Shown here in pieces: positions 6,270 through 12,259 of a stretch of DNA of 12,259 nucleotides. The number at the start of each line of letters is the position of its first letter. Positions within the stretch are counted from its first letter, which is position 1. Position numbers and translations under genes: made by a program. This stretch comes from an uncultured Bacilli bacterium (lineage in GTDB: Bacteria > Bacillota_I > Bacilli_A > RF39 > UBA660). A model generated the notes under the pieces. It was not told the origin of the DNA and did not search any database. It worked only from the letters and a program-made list of their open reading frames with translations. The stretch lies in the NCBI GenBank assembly GCA_944331945.1, contig CALVJC010000047.1, positions 1 to 12,259 on the forward strand, given 5' to 3'.

Positions 6270-6935
6270 ATGATTTATGTATATGATATTTTATTAAACT
6301 GGTTTGAGGAAAAGAAAAATATAGATTTTTTTGAGTGGGATCCAAGCGATGAACTAGAACATATTAAAAAAATCCCCCTTATCAGAGTTTCAAAAGCTTT
6401 AATGAAAGACTTAAATCAACACACGATTGTCTTTCCGATCCATTTTTTAGCGAAAATCAAAGACAAAACAGAATGTTACTGTGGGGGAGAACTAAGCAAA
6501 ATATCCTATGCTTGCCTTATAAGCGATAAAGATTCTTCTCTTGCCATTGAGTGTAATGACAAAGGACAAGTGATCTATCGCAGTCATCTTCTCTTAGATG
6601 AAGAAGAAGAAGTCTTAGAATTTGCCTTAGAACTGAATGAAGAAAAACTAGAGTATAAAAAACTAAAGAAAAAAGACCAAATGCTATTCCTGACCAGAAA
6701 AGAGCAAAAGAATCGTAACTATCTCTTAAAAGAACTTTCTAAAATTCTAAGACAAAAAGATGAAGCGAAATTAAATTATCTTTATGAAGAATACTTTGAA
6801 GAAGATAACTTATCTTTTGAAGAAAAATATGAAAAACTCTATAAAAGTACTGTCAAAAACTTTTCTAAAATGCATGAAGAAATGATTAAGATTTTAAAAC
6901 TATCTTCCAAAAAAAGAAATCAGTTTTTAACGTAA
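6270..6935 (+). CDS. YjbA-like protein (UPF0736 / DUF3603)
   Basis: 221 residues. The opening MIYVYDILLNWFEE, followed by FFEWDPSDELEHIKKIPLIRVSK, recalls B. subtilis YjbA (MIYLYDVWVNWFEG, then HEWRKDD and QVPLLKV), the UPF0736 family. A middle region holds YCGGE, then YACLISDKDSSLAIECNDKG, an IYRSHLL segment, and a Lys/Glu-rich helical C-terminal half (about 115-221). There is no signal peptide, and it is probably cytosolic. Function is unknown in the family. It is somewhat shorter than YjbA (about 250). It lies 2 bp after a small membrane-protein gene and 54 bp before a lipoprotein gene. Confidence 0.75.
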   Translation: MIYVYDILLNWFEEKKNIDFFEWDPSDELEHIKKIPLIRVSKALMKDLNQHTIVFPIHFLAKIKDKTECYCGGELSKISYACLISDKDSSLAIECNDKGQVIYRSHLLLDEEEEVLEFALELNEEKLEYKKLKKKDQMLFLTRKEQKNRNYLLKELSKILRQKDEAKLNYLYEEYFEEDNLSFEEKYEKLYKSTVKNFSKMHEEMIKILKLSSKKRNQFLT

Positions 6936-6989
6936 AAAGGTATAAAAAGATCAAAATACGAAAAAGCTATAGATAAAGGAGGATGAAGA

Positions 6990-7547
6990 ATGCAAAGAAA
7001 GAAAGTCTTCTTATTCGCTTTTGCTCTTATTCTTTGCTCATTTTTAATGGTGGGTTGTACCGATATGATGAATACGCCGAGCAAAAGAGTAGAAGAATTT
7101 TTAGGGAAATATCAAATGATGGATAGTGACGTCTTAGAAGATTTAAATGATACCGTAGAGGCAAGTGAATATAGTAGCGAAGGAAAAGAGGAATACAAAA
7201 GCCTGATGCAAAAACAATATCAAAATTTAACTTACAAAATTAAAAATGAAGAGACAAATGGAGATCAAGCCAAAGTAGAAGTAGAAATTGAAGTCTTTGA
7301 CTATGCCAATGCCTTAGAAGAAGCCAATACCTATATTGAAGAACATGAAGAAGAATTTGAAGAAGAGGAAAATAAGAGTCGATCACAAAAGATAGAAGAA
7401 TACAAAATAAAACAATTAAAAGCTGTAACGGATAAAGCAAACTATACTCTTAATTTTTCTTTAACCAAACAAGACAAACGTTGGATATTAAACCCAATTA
7501 GTGATGTCGATGTAGAAAAAATTCATGGTCTTTATCCCAGTGTTTAA
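6990..7547 (+). CDS. Putative lipoprotein of unknown function
   Basis: 185 residues. The N-terminus is a lipoprotein signal: basic MQRKK, hydrophobic core 6-19, and lipobox MVGC with the lipidated Cys23. The mature part begins with a Thr/Asp/Ser-containing linker, then a region beginning PSKRVEEFLGKYQ and ending NFSLTKQDKRWILNP, which looks like a small alpha+beta NTF2-like or DUF4878-type fold, with a very acidic stretch (about 111-127). The RWILNP ending after a beta strand is typical of such extracytoplasmic domains. This is pattern resemblance only. AAAGGAGGATG at about 6976-6986 is a strong ribosome site. It is probably the last gene of the operon starting at 6067. Confidence 0.75.
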   Translation: MQRKKVFLFAFALILCSFLMVGCTDMMNTPSKRVEEFLGKYQMMDSDVLEDLNDTVEASEYSSEGKEEYKSLMQKQYQNLTYKIKNEETNGDQAKVEVEIEVFDYANALEEANTYIEEHEEEFEEEENKSRSQKIEEYKIKQLKAVTDKANYTLNFSLTKQDKRWILNPISDVDVEKIHGLYPSV

Positions 7548-7577
7548 ACAAGAATAAAAAAATCTTGTTTTCTTTTT
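7546..7577 (+). terminator. Rho-independent terminator after the lipoprotein gene
   Basis: AAACAAGA (7546-7553) pairs with TCTTGTTT (7563-7570) across an A-rich 9-nt loop, followed by TCTTTTT. The left arm starts inside the stop codon (7545-7547). Confidence 0.85.
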
Positions 7578-7606
7578 GTAAAGGATTACATAAAGGAATA
7601 GCTATT

Positions 7607-7628
7607 TTGACAAAAGATCTGCTATAAT
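7607..7628 (+). promoter_or_regulatory. Extended -10 promoter of deoD
   Basis: TGCTATAAT (7620-7628) is a perfect extended -10 (TGnTATAAT). A consensus TTGACA sits at 7607-7612 but only 10 bp from TATAAT, too close for normal use. At 15 bp it would pair with TATATT (7628-7633). From the extended -10 the transcript would start near 7635, leaving a leader of about 10 nt that is almost entirely the AGGAGG ribosome site. Confidence 0.65.
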
Positions 7629-7644
7629 ATATTTAGGAGGAATT

Positions 7645-8361
7645 ATGACAGTACACATAGAAAGTAAAAAAGAAGAAATTGCCAAAAAAGTTTTAATGCC
7701 AGGAGACCCGTTAAGAGCAAAATATATTGCTGAACATTTCCTAGAAGATGCGAAGTGTATTAATACCACTAGGAATATGCTAGGGTATACCGGCTTTTAT
7801 CAAGGAGAAAGAATTACCGTCTTTGCTTCTGGTATGGGCGGACCTAGTATTGGTATTTATGCCTATGAACTATATCTTTTTTATGATGTCGAAGAAATTA
7901 TCCGCATTGGTACTTCAGGTGCCAACAAAGAAGAAATTAAGATCAAAGATTTGATTCTAGCGAAAGATGCTTATACCTTATCGAGTTACCCAAAACTATT
8001 CTTTGATGATGATGAACACTTGTTCACAGCTTCTAAAACTTTGAATGAAAAAATAAAAAAAGTAAGTGAAGAAAAAAATGTGTCATTAAAAGAAGGGACC
8101 ATTATCACAAGTGATATCTTTGATGTCTATGTCGATAAAGAAAGGTATCATAAAAATTATCCCGCTGACTTAAATGCTTATGCGAATGAAATGGAAGGAG
8201 CGATTCTTCTTTGTATGGCAAAACATTTAAACAAACAAGCCGCTTGTCTATTAACGATAGTGGACTCTCCCTATAGCAATGAAATAATAACCAGTGAAGA
8301 AAGAGAAACTTCACTAAATGATATGATAAAACTAGCACTAGATACTTTTGTTATAAAATAA
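7645..8361 (+). CDS. deoD: Purine-nucleoside phosphorylase DeoD
   Basis: 238 residues, the usual length of the hexameric DeoD type (E. coli 239). It splits purine (deoxy)ribonucleosides with phosphate into base and (deoxy)ribose-1-phosphate in the cytosol for salvage. Landmarks in E. coli order are MPGDPLRAKYIA (18-29) with phosphate-binding Gly20 and Arg24, NMLGYTG (44-50), GMGGPSIGIYAYEL (63-76), Arg87 in RIGTSG, EMEG (182-185) for ribose, and Asp207 with Arg220, which correspond by offset to catalytic Asp204 and Arg217. Position 90 is Thr where E. coli has Ser. AGGAGG (7635-7640) lies 4 bases before the ATG. It leads a probable operon with ymfF and ymfH, although the 35-bp gap has its own strong ribosome site. 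Confidence 0.95.
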   Translation: MTVHIESKKEEIAKKVLMPGDPLRAKYIAEHFLEDAKCINTTRNMLGYTGFYQGERITVFASGMGGPSIGIYAYELYLFYDVEEIIRIGTSGANKEEIKIKDLILAKDAYTLSSYPKLFFDDDEHLFTASKTLNEKIKKVSEEKNVSLKEGTIITSDIFDVYVDKERYHKNYPADLNAYANEMEGAILLCMAKHLNKQAACLLTIVDSPYSNEIITSEERETSLNDMIKLALDTFVIK

Positions 8362-8396
8362 GCAGTTCCAAGACATACTAAGGAGGGTGATCAAAA

Positions 8397-9656
8397 ATGG
8401 AATATTGCAAAAAAGAATTAGGCTCATACAATTTACATTTAATTAAAACAAATTCCTTTAAATCAACAACAATTCGGGTTTTCTTTCGGCTTCCTATGAC
8501 CAAAGAAAATATTACCAAGCATAATCTTTTAAATCGTCTATTAGTATTATCTTGTAAAAAACATAAGAGTAAAGTAGCCTTAAGTAGAGCTTGTCAAGAA
8601 TGCTATGGGGCATCTATTAATGCCACCTTAAGAAGAATTGGAACCTATTTATGTGCAACTTACACCTTAAAAGTATTAAATGATAAATTCACGGAAGAAG
8701 GAAACTTGAAAAAAAGTTTACAATTATTCCATGATATTTTATTTGATCCCAATATAGAAAATGAATCTTTTTGTGAAGAAGACTTTAATCCTGTCTATCA
8801 AGAATATAAAACCAATTTAGAATCGTTAAAAGAAGATAAAGCCAAATATGCTATGATCCGTCTTTTAGAAGAGATGGATCCTACCAAATCTTTTGCCATT
8901 CGTGGGGTAGGTTATTTAGAAGAACTAGAGAAAATTACCAAAGAAGATATGTATCAATACTATCAAAAAATGATAAACCATGGTCTTCTTGATATCTTTG
9001 TTTTAGGAGATGTTCAAGAAGAAATTAGTGAAGAGATCAAAGAAATCTTTCCGATCGAAACCTTTAAACCGAAACGGCAAGATATTTATGGTCCAAGACT
9101 AGAAAAAAGAACACGGAGAAAAGTAAAAAGAGAAACCACCAAAGGAAGTCAAACCTCACTCGCTCTTTCTTTAACCGTGGATACCGATCAAGATATCAAT
9201 AATAACTACCCATTGATTCTTTATAATATCATGCTCGGTGGAGGAACCGATTCTCTTCTTTTTAAAGAAGTAAGAGAAAAACATTCGCTCGCTTATTATA
9301 TTTATAGCAGCTTAAATCGCTTTGATCACATGATCTTAATTGGCGCTGGTATTGAAAAAGAAAAAGAAGAAAAATGTTTTCAAATTATTAAAAAACAATG
9401 GAAAAGACTGAAAGAGGGGGACTTTGACGAAGAGTTATTGGAGCATGCCAAAGAATATTATTTATCCGCTTTAGAAGAAGTCGAAGAAAGTGCTTATCAA
9501 ATCATTGAATCTTATTATTTGATGGAATTAACCAAAGCAGATGATATCGAAACTAGAAAGAAAAAGATGAAAGAAGTAACCAAAGAACAGATTATGGAAG
9601 TAGGAAAGTACATTTCCTTTCATACCACTTATTTCTTAGAAGGAGAGGACGAATGA
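8397..9656 (+). CDS. ymfF: M16-family non-catalytic subunit YmfF (EF-P 5-aminopentanol modification-associated YfmF)
   Basis: 419 residues, M16 (insulinase-like) architecture with two domains. The N-terminal half has no HxxEH zinc motif: the expected region reads NLLNRLLVLSCKKHKSK, then ACQECYGASINATLRRIGTYL. The C-terminal half keeps the M16 substrate-side motif MLGGGTDSLLFKEVREKHSLAYYIY (about 278-303; Arg and Tyr of RExxSLAYY). It would therefore be the inactive partner of an M16 heterodimer, like the alpha subunit of mitochondrial processing peptidase. The annotated role in EF-P modification comes from B. subtilis, where the mechanism is not settled. AAGGAGG (8380-8386) is an ideal ribosome site. 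The stop overlaps the ymfH start by 4 bp, arguing for equal expression of the pair. Confidence 0.9.
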   Translation: MEYCKKELGSYNLHLIKTNSFKSTTIRVFFRLPMTKENITKHNLLNRLLVLSCKKHKSKVALSRACQECYGASINATLRRIGTYLCATYTLKVLNDKFTEEGNLKKSLQLFHDILFDPNIENESFCEEDFNPVYQEYKTNLESLKEDKAKYAMIRLLEEMDPTKSFAIRGVGYLEELEKITKEDMYQYYQKMINHGLLDIFVLGDVQEEISEEIKEIFPIETFKPKRQDIYGPRLEKRTRRKVKRETTKGSQTSLALSLTVDTDQDINNNYPLILYNIMLGGGTDSLLFKEVREKHSLAYYIYSSLNRFDHMILIGAGIEKEKEEKCFQIIKKQWKRLKEGDFDEELLEHAKEYYLSALEEVEESAYQIIESYYLMELTKADDIETRKKKMKEVTKEQIMEVGKYISFHTTYFLEGEDE

Positions 9657-10948
9657 AAGAACAAGAAATTGTAGGAATTGATATGTCAGCTTATACGAAA
9701 ACCTTATCCAATGGTTTAAAAGTGTTATTAGTACCCAATAAAACAGATCATAAAAAAAATAAATATTATATGACCTTAGGAACTCATTTTGGAGCTTCCA
9801 CCATTTCCTTTTTTGATAGCAAAGCCAAAAAACAAGTAACCATGCCGGCAGGAATTGCTCATTTCTTAGAACATAAAGCTTTTGCTCAAGAGGATGGGAA
9901 GGATCCTTTTACCTTCTTTTCGGAAAGTGGCTGTTATGCTAATGCTTATACCAATTATAAAGCCACTTGCTTTGTGGTTGCGGGAACCAAAGATTTAAAA
10001 GAAAATATATCTTATCTAATCGATTTCCTATCACATCCTTATTTTACTGATGAGAATGTTGCTAAAGAACGGGATATTATCAAACAGGAAATCAGAATGT
10101 ATGAAGATGATTGTAACTATCAAGCTTCAAGACGCTTATTTGAAAATATGTATTGCAAAATTCCTGTTTATTATCCCGTAGTAGGAACGGAAGAAAGTGT
10201 TGATAAGATCACCAAAGAGCAGCTATATAGTTGTTATAATACCTTTTATCAACAACAAAATATGTTCTTTGTCATGACAGGAAACTTTGATGAAAAAGAA
10301 GTTATGATGATCTTAGAAGATAAATTTGAAAAAAAAGAGAAGAAACCACTAGAGATCAAGGTAAAAACTTATAAAGAACCAGTTGAAGTAAAAAAAGAAT
10401 TAGATGTTATTTATGGAGATGTCAAAGTTCCTAAAATCGAAATTGGTTATAAAATGGATCGAGATGCCTTTCCCATCAAAGATGACTTAAGACTTGATTT
10501 ATATCTTAATATGATTACCGCTATTTCTTTTGGTTCTACTTCTACCTTCAGTGAAGAATTAAAAAGAAGACAGTTAACAAGTGGCATTGGTTATTATTTT
10601 AAACGTATGAATAACTCTGTAGCCCTTATTATCAGTTCAGAATGTTCTAGTGATATGGTAGCCAAAGAATTAATCAAAGAACTAGATCAATATTTAAAAA
10701 ATTTAAAAGTAGAAAAAGAAGATTTAGAACGAATTAAGAAAGTATGGATTTCATCGGAAATTGTTAGAAGTGATTATGCTGATAACTTCCTAGACTATTT
10801 TGTAGATGACATTACCGAATATGGAAAACCAGTCTTAAATTATATTGAATTAATTCGTTCTATGAATCTAAAAGAATTAGAAGAAGTGATTGCTGCTTTA
10901 GATTTTAATCATAGAGCCATTGTGAAGTTATTAAAAGAAGAAAAATAA
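9653..10948 (+). CDS. ymfH: M16-family zinc peptidase YmfH (EF-P 5-aminopentanol modification-associated YfmH)
   Basis: 431 residues. The inverted zinc motif HFLEH (70-74) gives His70, Glu73 and His74, and the third ligand is probably Glu146 in KQEIRMYEDD, 72 residues on, the spacing usual for M16. FSESGCYANAYTNYKATCFVV is the conserved strand region that follows the motif. The C-terminal domain is degenerate at the Arg/Tyr motif (ELKRRQLTSGIGYYF), the reverse of its partner: each protein supplies what the other lacks. It is cytosolic, with no signal peptide. It overlaps ymfF by 4 bp (ATGA). In B. subtilis the SDR gene ymfI comes next. Here it does not, and a ymfI-like SDR stands at the other end of the window. 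Confidence 0.93.
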   Translation: MKEQEIVGIDMSAYTKTLSNGLKVLLVPNKTDHKKNKYYMTLGTHFGASTISFFDSKAKKQVTMPAGIAHFLEHKAFAQEDGKDPFTFFSESGCYANAYTNYKATCFVVAGTKDLKENISYLIDFLSHPYFTDENVAKERDIIKQEIRMYEDDCNYQASRRLFENMYCKIPVYYPVVGTEESVDKITKEQLYSCYNTFYQQQNMFFVMTGNFDEKEVMMILEDKFEKKEKKPLEIKVKTYKEPVEVKKELDVIYGDVKVPKIEIGYKMDRDAFPIKDDLRLDLYLNMITAISFGSTSTFSEELKRRQLTSGIGYYFKRMNNSVALIISSECSSDMVAKELIKELDQYLKNLKVEKEDLERIKKVWISSEIVRSDYADNFLDYFVDDITEYGKPVLNYIELIRSMNLKELEEVIAALDFNHRAIVKLLKEEK

Positions 10949-10951
10949 ATC

Positions 10952-10980
10952 TTGTCAAGAAACAAAGAAAAAGTTAAAAT
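10952..10980 (+). promoter_or_regulatory. Candidate sigma-A promoter downstream of ymfH
   Basis: TTGTCA (10952-10957), 17-bp spacer, TAAAAT (10975-10980), beginning 4 bp after the ymfH stop. Transcription would start near 10987 and run through the G-tract region toward the gene at 11204. The same stretch forms AAAGTTA-AAA-TAACTTT (10970-10986), a weak hairpin with no good T-run, which I do not call a terminator. Confidence 0.5.
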
Positions 10981-11102
10981 AACTTTAGAAAGATAGAAAG
11001 AAGTTGATAAAATGAAAGAATGCCAAGTTAACAAATTGTTAATTGGGGGGGGGTGCAATTTTACCCAAATCTCACCAATTCTCGGACAGTCTGGGGGGTC
11101 AT

Positions 11103-11135
11103 TTAGATCAATTAAATAATGATCTAACTCTTTTT
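11103..11135 (+). terminator. Terminator-like hairpin T1
   Basis: TTAGATCA (11103-11110), 9-nt AT loop, TGATCTAA (11120-11127), then CTCTTTTT. The stem is a perfect 8 bp. It could end the ymfH transcript or a short leader RNA started near 10987. Confidence 0.75.
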
Positions 11136-11204
11136 ATCGTGCCTTATAAAAGAATAGGATTACTAGGATTCTATTCTTTTTCTGTTGAAAGGGGTACGAT
11201 AAAA
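11132..11204 (+). promoter_or_regulatory. Long nested hairpin covering the ribosome site and start of the 11204 gene
   Basis: The outer stem TTTTATCGTGCC (11132-11143) pairs with GGTACGATAAAA (11193-11204) over 12 positions with one G-T wobble. The inner stem AAAAGAATAG (11148-11157) pairs perfectly with CTATTCTTTT (11171-11180). The right outer arm includes the end of the ribosome site AAAGGGG (11188-11194) and the A of the start codon, so folding would hide the translation signals. The inner stem followed by TTTTTC also resembles a terminator. The structure is read from pairing; a regulatory role is inferred. Confidence 0.6.
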
Positions 11205-12259
11205 TGACAAGAAAGAAAGCAATTATTTTATCAGTTACGATTGTTCTATTATGTTTAACCACTTTAGGAATCACACTAGGATATTTAACCAAAACCATGT
11301 TTGGAGAAAAAGAAGTAAGTATTGTTACGGGAACCTTAAGGGTCGATTTCGAAGATTCTAATTTTATTACTTTAGATAATGCGACTCCGATGTCGGATAG
11401 TAAGGGCCAATCCTTAGAACCTTATGCCTTTACCATTACCAATACTGGGAATATTCCAGCTTATTATCAAATAGGCTTTGAAGAAGATAGTGGAAACACT
11501 TTAAGTCAAAATTATGTGAAAATGAGAATGACTGGAGATAATGGGTATGACTCTGATATCATGACAAGAGATAACTTCCAAGATATTCTTTTAAATAATC
11601 AGATTTTGGCAGTTGATGAAACAATAACCTATCAATTATGGATCTGGTTAGATGAGAATGCGGATAATAGTGTGCAAGGAACAATCTATAAGAGTAAAGT
11701 AGTTGTAAATGCGCAAAGTAGTCCTTTGGAAGAAAACAGATATTGTTATGAGAATGGATTTACGAACCTTAGTGATTGTATGCTAGTAATGGAGAAAGAA
11801 AGTGGAAGTGTGGAAGAAGCGAAAGAGATGATTGCTTCCAAAGGAACCCCAGACTTTTCTAAGATATCTCCTGAAATTGAGTTTCAAGAAGTAACAACCA
11901 ATATGAGTAATGCAAATGGGGTAATCACAACAGCAGCCCATTTTACCTTAGGAAAAAGCTATACTTTTGATGAAACGACAGGAAAATTCACTTTAACGGA
12001 TTATAATAACAATCCATTAACGGAAGAATATCTTGATTATTATACTTGTGGTTCTACAACAGGAACCGCTAATACTTGCACTGTCATGTATCAAATAAAA
12101 GCTTTTACAACGACGACAGATAGTAATGGTACAATCACTTATCGTGTTACGGAAGCAGTAAGACATAGTGTGGAAGAATATGAAACATCAGTGTCCAGTT
12201 CTGGATTATATGCCGCAGAAGATGATCAAGGAACAAGTTATTATTATCGAGGTAATGTA
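11204..12259 (+). CDS. Large TasA-like exported surface protein, 3' truncated
   Basis: 352 residues to the window edge with no stop. The N-terminus MTRKKAI plus a hydrophobic stretch (6-28) ending LGITLGYLTKT is a SipW-type export signal. Residues about 38-171 form a TasA/camelysin-like domain paralogous to the 3894 protein: VTGTLRVDFED, then ATPMSDSKG, then FTITNTGNIPAYYQI, then TYQLWIWLDE and KSKVVVNAQ. A second region follows with two short cysteine-bounded segments (Cys181-Cys192, Cys282-Cys292), a GTPDFSK motif (214-220) and SGLYAAEDDQGTSYYYRGNV at the edge. From memory, that last motif occurs in large surface proteins of uncultured gut Bacilli, where it leads into a domain with WRI(I/V)RINGDG, so I expect more protein downstream. 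AAAGGGG (11188-11194) serves the ATG. The start is inside a long hairpin. Confidence 0.8.
   Translation, partial: MTRKKAIILSVTIVLLCLTTLGITLGYLTKTMFGEKEVSIVTGTLRVDFEDSNFITLDNATPMSDSKGQSLEPYAFTITNTGNIPAYYQIGFEEDSGNTLSQNYVKMRMTGDNGYDSDIMTRDNFQDILLNNQILAVDETITYQLWIWLDENADNSVQGTIYKSKVVVNAQSSPLEENRYCYENGFTNLSDCMLVMEKESGSVEEAKEMIASKGTPDFSKISPEIEFQEVTTNMSNANGVITTAAHFTLGKSYTFDETTGKFTLTDYNNNPLTEEYLDYYTCGSTTGTANTCTVMYQIKAFTTTTDSNGTITYRVTEAVRHSVEEYETSVSSSGLYAAEDDQGTSYYYRGNV

Larger units (their letters stand above)
10949..11203 (+). other. 255-bp intergenic region with G-tracts and several inverted repeats
   Basis: No gene with a convincing ribosome site lies here. In order it holds the candidate promoter above, a palindrome TTAACAA-A-TTGTTAA (11028-11042), a run of nine G (11045-11053) followed by TGCAATTTTA, a run of six G (11093-11098) followed by TCATTTAGA, a terminator-like hairpin (11103-11135) and a long hairpin reaching the next start codon (11132-11204). 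A 35-codon frame (11012-11119) passes through both G-runs but has only a poor ribosome site. Base composition between about 11045 and 11100 is unlike the rest of the window. It may be a structured leader RNA or a mobile-element remnant. Confidence 0.6.

Noticed and set aside
11132..11204. Invertible DNA switch flanked by inverted repeats
   Set aside because: The arms do form an inverted repeat, but the right arm runs into the start codon, no recombinase is nearby and the nested inner stem fits an RNA hairpin better.

Overview
The window comes from a low-GC, endospore-forming member of the Bacillota using the standard code (TGA is a stop, Trp is TGG). The gene families are those of Bacilli: SpoIIIAH, GerE, GerM, DeoD, YjbA and the YmfF/YmfH peptidase pair. 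The style of the TasA-like surface proteins suggests an uncultured gut lineage (RF39, RFN20 or Erysipelotrichia-like). That placement is an inference. All supported genes are on the + strand, and I see no tRNA, rRNA, CRISPR array or complete mobile element.

Layout. (1) 1-1916: a 5'-truncated short-chain dehydrogenase overlapping a PLP-dependent YnbB-type enzyme by 4 bp. (2) 1932-3782: a sporulation block of spoIIIAH, gerE and gerM, with a sigma-E-like promoter before spoIIIAH and a sigma-K-like promoter before gerE. (3) 3841-4499: a single TasA/camelysin-like exported protein with its own sigma-A promoter and terminator. (4) 4589-6002: a rhodanese-domain protein and RmuC. (5) 6001-7577: a putative operon of a small membrane protein, a YjbA/UPF0736 protein and a lipoprotein. 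(6) 7607-10948: deoD followed by the M16-peptidase pair ymfF-ymfH. (7) 10949-11203: an unusual G-tract-containing intergenic stretch with hairpins. (8) 11204-end: a 3'-truncated, large TasA-like exported protein.

How the genes work together. The most notable theme is elongation factor P (EF-P) modification. In Bacillus subtilis, YmfI (an SDR) and YnbB (a PLP enzyme) are both needed to build 5-aminopentanol on EF-P, and YmfF/YmfH are named as associated factors. Here an SDR-YnbB pair and a YmfF-YmfH pair lie about 6.5 kb apart, so the window may hold much of that pathway, although neither efp nor gsaB is present. The sporulation block joins two proteins of the mother cell-forespore channel machinery (SpoIIIAH, GerM) with the late mother-cell regulator GerE. 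The two TasA-like proteins are paralogues and probably surface or matrix components.
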